This document shows positions 24,300 through 32,048 of a stretch of DNA of 32,048 nucleotides, in pieces (positions within the stretch are counted from its first letter, which is position 1; every line of letters starts with the position of its first letter). Source of the DNA: Acidiphilium rubrum (lineage in GTDB: Bacteria; Pseudomonadota; Alphaproteobacteria; Acetobacterales; Acetobacteraceae). Location of the stretch: NCBI RefSeq assembly GCF_900156265.1, contig NZ_FTNE01000029.1, positions 1 through 32,048 of the forward strand, read 5' to 3'. The notes below the pieces were generated by a model. That model was not told the DNA's origin, did no database searches, and was given only the letters and a program-made list of their open reading frames with translations. Made by a program: the position numbers and the translations under genes.

Positions 24300-26222
24300 A
24301 TGCCCGCGATCACCTTGCCTGACGGTTCCGTCCGCGACTATCCGGGCGCCGTCACGGGCACCACGATCGCGGCATCGATCGGCCCGGGCCTCGCAAAAGC
24401 CGCCATCGCCATGGAGGTTGATGGCGCGCTGATGGACATCGCCCGCGAAATCAGCACCGATTCCCGCGTCCGCTTCATCACCCGCAAGGACCCCGAAGCC
24501 CTGACCATGATCCGTCACGATGCGGCGCATGTCATGGCCGAAGCCGTGCAATCGCTCTACCCCGGCACCCAGGTCACCATCGGCCCGGCGATCGACGGCG
24601 GTTTCTACTACGATTTCTTCCGCAACGAGGCCTTCACCCCGGATGATCTGCCGGCAATCGAAGCCCGCATGCGCGCCATCATCGCCGCCAACGCGCCGTT
24701 CACCCGCGAAGTCTGGCCGCGCGACACCGCCATCGATTTCTTCGAATCCCGCGGCGAACGCTTCAAGGCCGAGCTGATCCGCGACCTGCCGGATGCCGAG
24801 ACCATCACCATCTACCGCCAGGGCGACTGGCTCGACCTCTGTCGCGGCCCGCACATGCGCGCCACCGGCGATATCGGCGGCGCCTTCAAACTCACCAAGG
24901 TCGCCGGCGCCTATTGGCGCGGCGATCACCGTAACCCCATGCTCAGCCGCATCTACGGCACCGCCTGGCGCGACGCCAAAGAGCTCGACGCGCACCTCCA
25001 CCAACTGGAAGAGGCCGAACGCCGCGACCACCGCAAAATCGGCCGCCAGATGGATCTGTTCCACATGCAGGAAGAAGCCGCCGGCTCGGTCTTCTGGCAC
25101 GAAAAAGGCTGGCGCCTCTACCGCACCGTCGAATCCTACATGCGCCGCCGCCAGGAGCAGTTCGGCTACTCGGAAGTCCGCACCCCGCAACTGCTCGACC
25201 GTTCGCTGTGGGAAAAATCCGGCCATTGGGACAATTACCACGCCCACATGTTCATCGCCGAAGTCGAGGACGAAAACAAAGTCCTCGCGGTCAAACCGAT
25301 GAACTGCCCCTGCCACGTCCAAATCTTCAACCACGGCCTGCGCAGCTACCGCGAACTGCCGCTGCGCATGGCCGAATTCGGCGCCTGCCACCGCTACGAA
25401 CCGTCCGGCGCGCTGCACGGCATCATGCGGGTGCGCGCCTTCGCGCAGGACGATGCGCATATTTTCTGCACCGAAGACCAGATCGCCAGCGAAACCGTCC
25501 GCTTCGTCGAAATGCTCCGCACCGTCTACGCCGATTTCGGCTTCGAGGATTTCACCGTCAAATTCGCCGACCGCCCCACCCCCCGCGCCGGCAGCGACGA
25601 AGTCTGGGACAAAGCCGAATCCGCCCTCAAATCCGCCTGCGCCGAAGCCGGCGTCAGCTACACGCTCAACCCCGGCGAAGGCGCGTTCTACGGCCCGAAA
25701 CTCGAATTCGTCCTGCGCGACGCCATCGGCCGTGACTGGCAATGCGGCACGCTGCAAGTCGATTTCGTGATGCCCGAACGGCTCGACGCCAGCTACATCA
25801 CCGCCTCATCCACCCGCGCTCACCCGGTCATGCTGCACCGCGCGATCGTGGGCTCGTTCGAACGCTTCATCGGCATCCTGATCGAAAGCTTCGCCGGCCG
25901 CTTCCCGCTCTGGCTCGCCCCCACCCAGGTCGCCGTCGCCAGTATCGTGACCGACGCCAACGACTACGCCGAAACCGTCGCCGCCACGCTCAAGGCCGCC
26001 GGACTCTCGGTCGTCACCGATACCCGCAACGAAAAAATCAACGCGAAAATCCGCGACCTCAGCCTCGCCCTGATCCCCAACATCCTGGTCGTCGGCCGCC
26101 GCGAAGCCGAACAGAACACCGTCTCGCTCCGCCGCCTCGGCAGCGATGCCTCGCAATCGATGACGCTCGACGACATGGTCACCGCCCTGAAAACCGAGGC
26201 TACGCCGCCGGATTTGCGATAG
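24300..26222 (+). CDS. thrS: Threonyl-tRNA synthetase
   Basis: This class II enzyme charges tRNA-Thr. The 640 residues are full length: a TGS domain (1-60), an editing domain with [11 protein letters not shown] and [12 protein letters not shown], the catalytic core with KPMNCPCH (zinc-binding Cys), [18 protein letters not shown] (motif 2), [12 protein letters not shown], and [17 protein letters not shown] (motif 3), then an anticodon domain to the end. GAAGGAG precedes the ATG. The upstream gap of 210 bp is mostly palindromic element copy 2. Any leader-based autoregulation is not visible. Confidence 0.98.
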   Translation: MPAITLPDGSVRDYPGAVTGTTIAASIGPGLAKAAIAMEVDGALMDIAREISTDSRVRFITRKDPEALTMIRHDAAHVMAEAVQSLYPGTQVTIGPAIDGGFYYDFFRNEAFTPDDLPAIEARMRAIIAANAPFTREVWPRDTAIDFFESRGERFKAELIRDLPDAETITIYRQGDWLDLCRGPHMRATGDIGGAFKLTKVAGAYWRGDHRNPMLSRIYGTAWRDAKELDAHLHQLEEAERRDHRKIGRQMDLFHMQEEAAGSVFWHEKGWRLYRTVESYMRRRQEQFGYSEVRTPQLLDRSLWEKSGHWDNYHAHMFIAEVEDENKVLAVKPMNCPCHVQIFNHGLRSYRELPLRMAEFGACHRYEPSGALHGIMRVRAFAQDDAHIFCTEDQIASETVRFVEMLRTVYADFGFEDFTVKFADRPTPRAGSDEVWDKAESALKSACAEAGVSYTLNPGEGAFYGPKLEFVLRDAIGRDWQCGTLQVDFVMPERLDASYITASSTRAHPVMLHRAIVGSFERFIGILIESFAGRFPLWLAPTQVAVASIVTDANDYAETVAATLKAAGLSVVTDTRNEKINAKIRDLSLALIPNILVVGRREAEQNTVSLRRLGSDASQSMTLDDMVTALKTEATPPDLR

Positions 26223-26230
26223 GTTAAGGG

Positions 26231-26304
26231 TAAGACTGCTTTTTTGTAAAAAAGCAGCAAAAAACTTTTGGCTATCGGTGCCCGGGGGAGGGTCTCGGGC
26301 ATCG
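26231..26304 (+). repeat. Palindromic intergenic element, copy 3 (half copy)
   Basis: Only the left hairpin and the centre are present. The left hairpin has arms CTGCTTTTTT (26236-26245) and AAAAAAGCAG (26248-26257) followed by CAAAAAACTTTTGG. A GC-rich centre contains TGCCCG (26279-26284) and CGGGCA (26296-26301). The right hairpin is missing. Both arms of the hairpin again differ from copies 1 and 2 in matching positions. It lies between thrS and the SnoaL-like gene. Confidence 0.7.
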
Positions 26305-26355
26305 AACCAACTGATTAGCGCGCTCTGCGAGACATTTCAGGGGGGTTTCGCTGCG

Positions 26356-26757
26356 ATGAGGTCACCGACGACCAGCGATTTCGATGCCAGCGCCCTTGTG
26401 ATAGAATTCTGGCGACTGATGGCGACCAATGATTTCCATGCGGTCGGGGCCGTCCTGGCACAGGAATTTACCCTGGAATGGCCGCAGTCCGGCGAATTGA
26501 TCCGCGGCCCGCGAAATTTCGCTCTGCTCAACGCCGAATACCCCGCACAAGGGCCATGGCGCTTCACCATCAATCAGATCGTCGCACAGGGCGAGACGGT
26601 CGTTTCAGACGTCTCCGTGACCGATGGCGTCCAACAGGGGCGCGCGATCTCGTTTTTCACCCTCGCCGGCGGCAAAATCATGAAAATCGTCGAGTTCTGG
26701 CCGGAGCCTTATGCGCCGCCCCATGATCGCGCACGGTTTACCGAACCATTGATCTGA
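26356..26757 (+). CDS. SnoaL-like/NTF2-like protein
   Basis: The 133-residue protein shows the NTF2-like cone fold pattern: an N-terminal helix (LVIEFWRLMATNDFHAV), LAQEFTLEWPQSGELIRGPRNF, then paired strands ending in AISFFTLAGGKIMKIVEFWPEP. The last segment is typical of SnoaL-type proteins, which include isomerases and ligand-binding proteins of unknown role. The ATG at 26356 follows AGGGGGG at rather long spacing; an earlier in-frame ATG at 26278 is less likely because it falls within the repeat element. The gene is convergent with the GH5 gene. Confidence 0.75.
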   Translation: MRSPTTSDFDASALVIEFWRLMATNDFHAVGAVLAQEFTLEWPQSGELIRGPRNFALLNAEYPAQGPWRFTINQIVAQGETVVSDVSVTDGVQQGRAISFFTLAGGKIMKIVEFWPEPYAPPHDRARFTEPLI

Positions 26758-26784
26758 CCAACCCTGTCGCGCGCCTTGGCGCGT

Positions 26785-27840
26785 TCACCGCCACCCCAAC
26801 GCCTGCATCACACCAGGATCGAGCGGCGCCGCACCATGCGCCATCGGCGACACGTTCAGACCCATCGGATCATCATACCCCCAAAGCGCCCAGCCAAACC
26901 CGTTCGCGGTGAACGCACCCCGCGCCGCGCTCAGCCATTCCCGCCGCGCCTGCACATTCAGCGCCGCGGCCGCCCCGAACTCACCGACCAGAACATTGGC
27001 ATGATGACGCGCCGCCCAGGCCCCGACCATGCCGATCCGCTTTGCCAACGTCGCCGCATCCCAGCGCCCGGCGCAATAATAGCGCACCACCGCCGCCGTC
27101 CGCGCATCACCGCCGATCGCATCGCACGCCGCCACCGAACTCACCGGAAACGGCAACCGCGCCAGCACCCGGCGCTCGAGCCCAGGGTCGAACGCCGCCA
27201 GCGCGGTCAGCACCGCCGGCTCATAGAAATGAAAACTATAGATCACCCGCGGATCGGCAAGCGGCGGCAGTTTCAGCAAACCATCGATGCCGCCCCAATC
27301 GGCCCCGGTCACAATCACCGTGGAACCCGGCAGGCTGCGCCGGATCACCGCAAGCACACCCAATTGCATCGCCGGCCACGCGGCCGGATCGGTCAACACC
27401 GGTTCGTTCATCACCTCCGGAAACACGCGGGAGGACCCGAATCCGGCCAGAACCGGCGCAACCTGCCGCCAGAACGCCACCAGCCGCGCGCGATCGAGCG
27501 CGGGATCGCCAGCATTCCACCGCAACGGCGTCGGCACCACCACCACGCCCAGCCCCGAAGCGAGCACGCGCCGCACCGCCGCCTGCAACGCCTGCAAGGC
27601 GCCCGGTTGACGCAGCAGCGCCGGTTGCACCGGCAAACGCAGAAACCGCACCCCCGCCGCGCGCAACTGCCGCAGCGTCCCCGGCGACAGATCGCAGCAC
27701 AAATCCGCCGCCCCCGATCGGGCCGGATAGCGAAACCAATGCGCCACGTTCAAACCATCGCGCAACACCGGCGGCAGTTGCGCCGTCGCGATGCCACACC
27801 ACAACAGCGCGATGGCCAGAGTTCCGAACAACCGGATCAT
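26785..27840 (-). CDS. Secreted glycoside hydrolase, GH5-type (cellulase family A)
   Basis: The 351-residue protein has a signal peptide (MIRLFGTLAIALLWCGIATA) and a (beta/alpha)8 glycosidase pattern. FPEVMNEP places the acid/base Glu at about residue 146 and VLVGEFGA the nucleophile Glu at about 287; YSFHFYEP lies between. GLNVAHWFR at the N-terminus and ALWGYDDP at the end are also usual for GH5 endoglucanase relatives. The substrate, cellulose or another beta-glucan, cannot be fixed. The ATG at 27840 is used; a TTG three codons earlier is also possible. The gene is divergent from the reductase gene at 27978. Confidence 0.85.
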   Translation of the reverse strand: MIRLFGTLAIALLWCGIATAQLPPVLRDGLNVAHWFRYPARSGAADLCCDLSPGTLRQLRAAGVRFLRLPVQPALLRQPGALQALQAAVRRVLASGLGVVVVPTPLRWNAGDPALDRARLVAFWRQVAPVLAGFGSSRVFPEVMNEPVLTDPAAWPAMQLGVLAVIRRSLPGSTVIVTGADWGGIDGLLKLPPLADPRVIYSFHFYEPAVLTALAAFDPGLERRVLARLPFPVSSVAACDAIGGDARTAAVVRYYCAGRWDAATLAKRIGMVGAWAARHHANVLVGEFGAAAALNVQARREWLSAARGAFTANGFGWALWGYDDPMGLNVSPMAHGAAPLDPGVMQALGWR

Positions 27841-27851
27841 GTAACCCAACC

Positions 27852-27872
27852 TATAGTAGAAAAGTCACTATA
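27852..27872. promoter_or_regulatory. Inverted repeat in the divergent GH5/reductase region
   Basis: TATAGT (27852-27857) and ACTATA (27867-27872) are perfect inverted repeats with a 9-bp spacer. They lie 12 bp before the GH5 start and 105 bp before the reductase start. This is operator-like in size and symmetry, but no adjacent regulator gene points to it. Confidence 0.35.
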
Positions 27873-27977
27873 CCTTGAGTTTCATCCAACGCACCGGGTT
27901 TCTGCAAAAGCACCGCAAGAAACTTCCGCTCCAGCCGGGCATCGCCATATCCGTCTGATCGGCATACAGGATATCCC

Positions 27978-28628
27978 ATGAAAACCATCGTGTTCGGCGC
28001 AACCGGCGGCACCGGTGCCGCTGTCATCCGCCTGCTCCGCGCCGAGGGCGACGACGTCACCGCCTTTGTCCGCAACCCCGCCCGCCTGACCGATCAGGCG
28101 AACGTTGCGCTCGTCACCGGCGATGTCATGAACCCCGCCGATGTCGCCGCCGCCATGCCGGGGCATGACCGGGTGGTGATCAGCCTCGGCAATTCGCAGA
28201 ACCCGTTCGCCCTGCTGCTCGGCGCAAAGCGCACCACGCCGCGCGATGTCTGCGAAACCGGCACCATCAACATCATCGCCGCGATGCAGGCGGCCGGCGT
28301 CCGGCGCGTCGTCTGCGTCACCGCGTTCGGCATCGGCGCGACGCGCACGAAATCGCCGCTGATGTTCAAAATCTTCTACAGCCTGGTCCTGCGCGAACAC
28401 ATGGCGGACAAGGAGCGCCAGGAGGCCGCCTTGCGCGCATCCGGCCTCGACTGGACCCTGGTGCAGCCGGTCGGCCTGACCGACCAGCCAGCCACCGGAA
28501 CCTATACCGCGAGCCCGACCGGCGCGCTCGGCAAACAAACCATGGGCCGGGCGGATGTCGCGCGCTACATCGTCACCGCCTTGGCCGACCCCGCCACCAT
28601 CGGCCAGTCGATCGCGCTGTCCGGCTGA
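27978..28628 (+). CDS. NAD(P)-binding reductase, NmrA/BLVRB-like
   Basis: The 216-residue protein has the atypical SDR nucleotide-binding motif FGATGGTGAAVIRLL at its N-terminus and a FVRNPARL segment. Other landmarks are VVISLGN, VVCVTAFGIG, a DWTLVQPVGLTD segment and GRADVARYIVTAL, which together mark the NAD(P)H-binding family related to biliverdin reductase B and NmrA. Whether it reduces a substrate or senses redox state is unknown. AGGA precedes the ATG. It is convergent with the ArsR-family gene, 10 bp away. Confidence 0.88.
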   Translation: MKTIVFGATGGTGAAVIRLLRAEGDDVTAFVRNPARLTDQANVALVTGDVMNPADVAAAMPGHDRVVISLGNSQNPFALLLGAKRTTPRDVCETGTINIIAAMQAAGVRRVVCVTAFGIGATRTKSPLMFKIFYSLVLREHMADKERQEAALRASGLDWTLVQPVGLTDQPATGTYTASPTGALGKQTMGRADVARYIVTALADPATIGQSIALSG

Positions 28629-28638
28629 CCCCGCGGCC

Positions 28639-29040
28639 TTACGGCCGGCTCGGGCCCACTGTTGCGAACATTGCCACCTGCCGGTTGCTGGCGTCAGGGC
28701 GCGGCGTGTCGCTGCGTACCGACGGCGCAACCGGGTCGCGCGGTTCGCCGCCGAACCCGACCAACAGCGCCTCGATCAGGCGTTTCTGCTCGTCATCCGC
28801 AATGCTGTAGATCATCGCCCGCGAATCCCGCCGCGCCACCACCAGCCCGGCATCGCGCAATTCGGCCAGTTGCTGCGACAGATTGGGCTGGCGGATATCG
28901 AGCGCGGTCTCCAAATCCCCCACCGCCTGCTCGCCGCCCAGCAGATGCAGCACGATGCGCAGCCGCACCGCATTGGCGAGCGAGCGCAGCACCAAGGCCG
29001 CCTTCGCCACATCGATCGTCGCCGCCCCCGCGCCGCTCAT
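28639..29040 (-). CDS. ArsR-family transcriptional regulator without sensor cysteines
   Basis: The 133-residue protein has a winged helix-turn-helix: LANAVRLRIVLHLLGGEQAVGDLE, then the recognition region IRQPNLSQQLAELRDAGLVVARRDSRAMIYSIADD. This is closest to the BigR/SqrR type. Those sense persulfides with cysteines, one of them in an ILCxL segment; here that place reads IVLHL and the chain has no Cys at all. A Pro/Asp-rich tail follows residue 98. The ATG overlaps the stop of the peroxiredoxin gene, so the two are co-translated. A role controlling its own peroxiredoxin operon is likely but unproven. Confidence 0.85.
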   Translation of the reverse strand: MSGAGAATIDVAKAALVLRSLANAVRLRIVLHLLGGEQAVGDLETALDIRQPNLSQQLAELRDAGLVVARRDSRAMIYSIADDEQKRLIEALLVGFGGEPRDPVAPSVRSDTPRPDASNRQVAMFATVGPSRP

Positions 29041-29714
29041 ACCGGCTTTGCCTTCGGCGCGCGCGCATCGGGCAACGGCCCGGTGCGGTAATACCAATCC
29101 TCGCCGGCAAAGCCGGGCTCATCCAGCGACGCCGCCAGTTGCGGCGCCGGCAGTATCACGTCCTCCCCGGGCACCCAGTTCGCCGGCGTCGAAACATGAT
29201 GCGCATCGCTGGTCCGCAGTGCCGCCACCAGGCGCAGCAATTCTTCGACATTCCGGCCCGTCGTCATCGGGTACCATAAAATCGCCCGCACGATCCCGAT
29301 CGGATCGATCACGAACACCGCGCGCACCAGCGCGGTATCCGGCGCCTGCGGCGGCACCATGCCGAAACTGCGCGCAATCACCATCGAAGGGTCCTCGATG
29401 ATCGGAAACCCGATATCCACGCCGAATTGCACCCGAATACTGCGCAGCCACGCCAGATGCGAATAAAGACTGTCCACCGAGAGCGCGAGCAACGCACAAT
29501 CGAGCGCCGCAAACCGCTCCGCCGCCCGCGCCAAGGCGACGAATTCGCTGGTGCACACCGGCGTGAAATCCGCCGGATGCGAAAAAAATAACACCCATTG
29601 CCCGCGATAATCCGAGAGCGAGCGCATCCCCATCGTGGTGCGCGCCCGAAAATCCGGAGCAACATCATGCAGTTGCGGCGGATGGACCGCATCGGATGCA
29701 ATCGGCAGTGTCAT
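29037..29714 (-). CDS. 1-Cys peroxiredoxin (Prx6/AhpC-TSA family)
   Basis: The 225-residue protein reduces peroxides. The peroxidatic Cys is C54 in HPADFTPVCTSEF, with the Pro and Thr of the PxxxTxxC motif. An AHHVSTPANWVPGEDVILPAP segment near residues 175-195 is characteristic of Prx6-type proteins. A second Cys (C73, LDCALLALS) is at a position common in this group but is not a resolving Cys by family knowledge. AAGGA precedes the ATG. It shares its 3' end with the ArsR-family gene and has a strong promoter at 29785-29813. Confidence 0.92.
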   Translation of the reverse strand: MTLPIASDAVHPPQLHDVAPDFRARTTMGMRSLSDYRGQWVLFFSHPADFTPVCTSEFVALARAAERFAALDCALLALSVDSLYSHLAWLRSIRVQFGVDIGFPIIEDPSMVIARSFGMVPPQAPDTALVRAVFVIDPIGIVRAILWYPMTTGRNVEELLRLVAALRTSDAHHVSTPANWVPGEDVILPAPQLAASLDEPGFAGEDWYYRTGPLPDARAPKAKPV

Positions 29715-29784
29715 GCTGTTTCCTTATCGACCGGCCCGCGAGACCGTGAACATCCCCACAACGGGAGATCGAGGGCAGACACTT

Positions 29785-29813
29785 AGAATATCGCTAAATT
29801 ATCGTTTTGCCAA
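29785..29813 (-). promoter_or_regulatory. Promoter of the peroxiredoxin-ArsR operon
   Basis: On the minus strand, TTGGCA (29808-29813) and TATTCT (29785-29790) are exactly 17 bp apart. The spacer and flanks hold the imperfect direct repeats CGATAAT and CGATATT, which an ArsR-type repressor could contact. The leader to the ATG at 29714 would be about 65 nt. Confidence 0.65.
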
Positions 29814-29838
29814 TATATCACGTGCCGCAGGTCGCGGC

Positions 29839-31671
29839 CTATCCCTGCGCCTGGGCCAGCGCCGCCAGCACGTCATCGCCATAGCGGTCGATCTTGCTGC
29901 GCCCCATGCCGGGAATCGCCTCCAGCTCCGCCCGGCTGCGCGGCCGCTTGGTCGCCAGCGCCATCAGCGTGCTGTCATGAAAAATCACATAGGCCGGCAC
30001 GCCCTGCGCCGTCGCCAGTTGCTTGCGCGTCGCCCGCAGCGCCTCGAACACCGGCTCGGCACCGGCATCCAGCATCGTGCGCGCCGCCGGCCGCGTCCGC
30101 GCGCCGGCCGATTTCGGGCTCGCCTGATCGCGCCGGAAGTGCACCACCTCCGCCCCACGCAAAATCGGGCCGGACAGCGCCGTGGTGCACAGCGCGCCGA
30201 ACTGCTCGTGATCGACCGCGACAATGCCGTGCACCACCATCTGGCGGAACACCGAAGCCCAGCCCTTGCGGTCGAGTTCGGTGCCGACGCCAAAGGTCGG
30301 CAGCTTGTCATGCCCGAACCGCACGATCTTTTCGGTCGCCACCCCCAGCAGTACGTCGGTCAGATGCCCGACGCCGAACCGCTGCCCGGTCCGCAACATG
30401 GCCGACAACGCCTTGCGCGCCGCCAACGTGCCATCCCAGGTTTCCACCGCCGTCGCGCAATTATCGCAATGCCCGCAAGTCAGTGCCGGCGTTTCGCCGA
30501 AATGCGCCAGAATCGCACGCCGCCGGCAGGCCGCGGTTTCGCACACGCCGAGCAGCGCATCGAGCTTGCTGCGCTCGACCCGCTTGACCTCGTCCGGCGC
30601 GTCGCCCTGATCGATCATCCGGCGCCGCAGCGTGACATCCTGCAGCCCATACAGCAGCAGCGTCTCGGCCGGCATGCCGTCGCGCCCGGCCCGCCCGGTC
30701 TCCTGATAAAACGCCTCCAGGCTCGACGGCAGATCGAGATGCGCGACAAACCGCACATCCGGCTTGTCGATCCCCATGCCGAACGCAATCGTCGCCACCA
30801 GCACCAACCCCTCGTCCGCCAGAAACGCATCCTGATGCCGGTTGCGCGTCCCGGCATCGAGCCCGGCATGATAGGCCAGCGCGTTGATCCCCTGCGCCCG
30901 CAGCCAGGCTGCCGTTTCTTCCACCGTCGCGCGGCTGAGGCAGTAAACAATGCCGCTCTCGCCGGGATGCGTCTTCAAAAACGCCAGCAACTGCTTCTTC
31001 GGCTCGGTCTTGAGCGCGATGTTATAAAAAATATTCGGCCGGTCGAAACTCGCGAGGAACAACCGCGCCGCACCCAGGTCGAGCCGGCGGCGAATATCCT
31101 CGCGCGTCTGCGGATCGGCCGTGGCGGTCAGTGCCAGGCGCGGCACGCCGGGAAACCGCGTGCCCAACGTTGCCAGTTGCAGATATTCCGGCCGGAAATC
31201 ATGCCCCCACTGGCTGATGCAATGCGCCTCGTCGATCGCGAACAGCGCGATCGGCACCGCATCGAGCATGTCCATGAAATCGGCCGAAACCAGCCGCTCG
31301 GGTGCGACATATAGCAAATCGAGCCGCCCGGCGCGCAAATCCGCCCGCACCCGGCTGCGCTCCGCCGCATCGAGGCTGGAGTTCAGCGCCGCGGCCCGCA
31401 CACCCAACTGGCGCAGCGCCTCGACCTGATTGCGCATCAGCGCGATCAGCGGCGACACCACAATGCCGACGCCGGGCCGGCACAAAGCAGGCAATTGATA
31501 ACACACCGATTTACCACCGCCGGTCGGCATCAGCACGATCGCATCCGCCCCGCCGATCACATGCGAGACAATCTCGGCCTGCTGGCCCCGAAACCCGCCG
31601 TGGCCAAAAATCGTGTGCAGAATCTGCTCAGGCGTCTGGCTCAGCGCCGTATCATGGGCTTCACTCGGAAT
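29839..31671 (-). CDS. recQ: ATP-dependent DNA helicase RecQ, start unclear
   Basis: RecQ unwinds DNA 3' to 5' in recombination repair. Visible parts are the P-loop [26 protein letters not shown] (DEAH box), [15 protein letters not shown], the four-Cys zinc site (VCETAACRR, then TCGHCDNC) and a C-terminal HRDC domain ([15 protein letters not shown] to the end). The first GTG in frame (31560) would begin at VIGGADAIV and drop the conserved segment [21 protein letters not shown], which is encoded upstream. No ATG, GTG or TTG precedes it. An ATT at 31671 has GGAG 8 bp upstream. The alternative is an ATG at 31705 plus a one-base slip or error in the four-G run at 31675-31678. Confidence 0.9.
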   Translation of the reverse strand: MPSEAHDTALSQTPEQILHTIFGHGGFRGQQAEIVSHVIGGADAIVLMPTGGGKSVCYQLPALCRPGVGIVVSPLIALMRNQVEALRQLGVRAAALNSSLDAAERSRVRADLRAGRLDLLYVAPERLVSADFMDMLDAVPIALFAIDEAHCISQWGHDFRPEYLQLATLGTRFPGVPRLALTATADPQTREDIRRRLDLGAARLFLASFDRPNIFYNIALKTEPKKQLLAFLKTHPGESGIVYCLSRATVEETAAWLRAQGINALAYHAGLDAGTRNRHQDAFLADEGLVLVATIAFGMGIDKPDVRFVAHLDLPSSLEAFYQETGRAGRDGMPAETLLLYGLQDVTLRRRMIDQGDAPDEVKRVERSKLDALLGVCETAACRRRAILAHFGETPALTCGHCDNCATAVETWDGTLAARKALSAMLRTGQRFGVGHLTDVLLGVATEKIVRFGHDKLPTFGVGTELDRKGWASVFRQMVVHGIVAVDHEQFGALCTTALSGPILRGAEVVHFRRDQASPKSAGARTRPAARTMLDAGAEPVFEALRATRKQLATAQGVPAYVIFHDSTLMALATKRPRSRAELEAIPGMGRSKIDRYGDDVLAALAQAQG

Positions 31672-31745
31672 GACGGGGACTCCAGCAGAAGATCGTGTAG
31701 CTCATGATGTCTGCCCTCGGTTCTTGCATGTCAACCGGAGCCAAA

Positions 31746-31900
31746 CAGGCAAGGTAAGGTCTTCTTTTTTGTGAACAAAAAAGAAGCAAAAAAAACTTTG
31801 TTCATCTGGGCCCGTACCGGTTCCAACCCCCGTGCCCCAGATTAAAAAAAGTTTTTTGCTTCTTTTTTTCAAAAAAGAAGTACTTCTTTTCGTCTGCCTG
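31746..31900 (+). repeat. Palindromic intergenic element, copy 4
   Basis: This is the longest and clearest copy. The outer ends are CAGGCA (31746-31751) and TGCCTG (31895-31900). The left hairpin has arms CTTCTTTTTTGT (31761-31772) and ACAAAAAAGAAG (31775-31786). The centre runs from TCTGGG (31805-31810) to CCCCAGA. The right hairpin has arms CTTCTTTTTT (31859-31868) and AAAAAAGAAG (31871-31880). Unlike the other copies it lies between divergent genes, recQ and the gene at 31948, so it cannot simply be a transcription terminator. Confidence 0.88.
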
Positions 31901-31947
31901 ACTTTTTCCCTTTCTCACCCCCCACCCCCTTGGTTTATCTAGCGGTC

Positions 31948-32048
31948 ATGATCTCGAACGCGCCCTTCATGCCCTCCGACCCGTCCGAGCGCTTCGCGAT
32001 GATCTTCCGCGCCCTGCAACGCTCCGTGGCCGACAACGGCTACCGCCT
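31948..32048 (+). CDS. Unidentified protein, N-terminal fragment
   Basis: An ATG at 31948 opens a frame that leaves the window at 32048 after 33 codons. The visible peptide is Met-Ile-Ser-Asn then SDPSERFAMIFRALQRSVAD, a helix-like segment in a codon style matching the window (GC-rich third positions). A second ATG at 31969 is also possible. No family is recognisable from so short a piece. Confidence 0.55.
   Translation, partial: MISNAPFMPSDPSERFAMIFRALQRSVADNGYR

Noticed and set aside
26770-26783. CGCGCC-TT-GGCGCG hairpin between convergent genes as a terminator
   Set aside because: The loop is only two bases and no T tract follows; a bidirectional role is possible but not supported.
27885-27935. 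Possible degenerate copy of the hairpin element (TTTCTGCAAAAGCACCGCAAG then AAACTT-like)
   Set aside because: The spacing resembles the element, but no arm pairs properly and the similarity may be chance.
31706-31734. Promoter for recQ from TTGACA at 31729-31734
   Set aside because: The -35 word is perfect, but at 17 bp the -10 would be GACATC, with only two consensus matches.
1-32048. tRNA genes, CRISPR arrays, insertion sequences or prophage genes
   Set aside because: I looked for tRNA-like arms, regularly spaced repeats and transposase/integrase motifs and found none that held up by eye.

Overview
The window comes from a high-GC alphaproteobacterium, most likely Acetobacteraceae. The evidence is the 5' end of a 16S gene with the short V1 loop and the leader signature usual in that family, a CtrA-type regulator, hopanoid tailoring genes, and protein sequences throughout of alphaproteobacterial character. 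An acidophilic relative of Acidiphilium/Acidocella would fit. That last point is inference, helped only by the almost uncharged predicted surface protein at 18519-20357.

Layout. 1-573: 5' end of a leftward rRNA operon with a long C-poor leader, a boxA-like site and a clear sigma-70 promoter. 737-3331: clpB, leftward. 3445-8506: a rightward run with a MOSC protein, a phospholipase D/cardiolipin synthase-like protein, pgsA, mobB, a lipoprotein, moaD and moaE, joining phospholipid synthesis to molybdenum cofactor synthesis. 8507-9584: an AT-rich regulatory patch and a CtrA paralogue whose phospho-acceptor Asp51 is Arg. 9621-18256: a hopanoid and isoprenoid block, with hpnH-ispH leftward and dxs-hpnM-hpnI-hpnJ-hpnK rightward from a shared 395-bp region. 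ispH and dxs are the last and first enzymes of the MEP pathway, so precursor supply sits beside hopanoid side-chain synthesis and head-group decoration. 18257-20415: a large RTX-like beta-roll protein with a strong terminator. 20479-24089: a methyltransferase, an alpha/beta hydrolase and two glycosyltransferases (GT4, GT9), probably cell-surface glycan functions. 24300-29714: thrS, a SnoaL-like protein, a secreted GH5-type glycosidase, an NAD(P)-binding reductase, and a 1-Cys peroxiredoxin overlapping an ArsR-family regulator. 29839-31671: recQ. 31948-end: start of an unidentified gene.

Four copies of an intergenic palindromic element lie at about 6314, 24090, 26231 and 31746. Its A/T-rich hairpins differ in sequence between copies but keep their base pairing. 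Together with the CtrA-like pseudo-receiver and the low-charge RTX-like protein, these are the most interesting items. Two conserved genes, hpnK and recQ, have no ATG/GTG/TTG codon at the position their protein families require. No tRNA, transposase, integrase, prophage or CRISPR array was seen.
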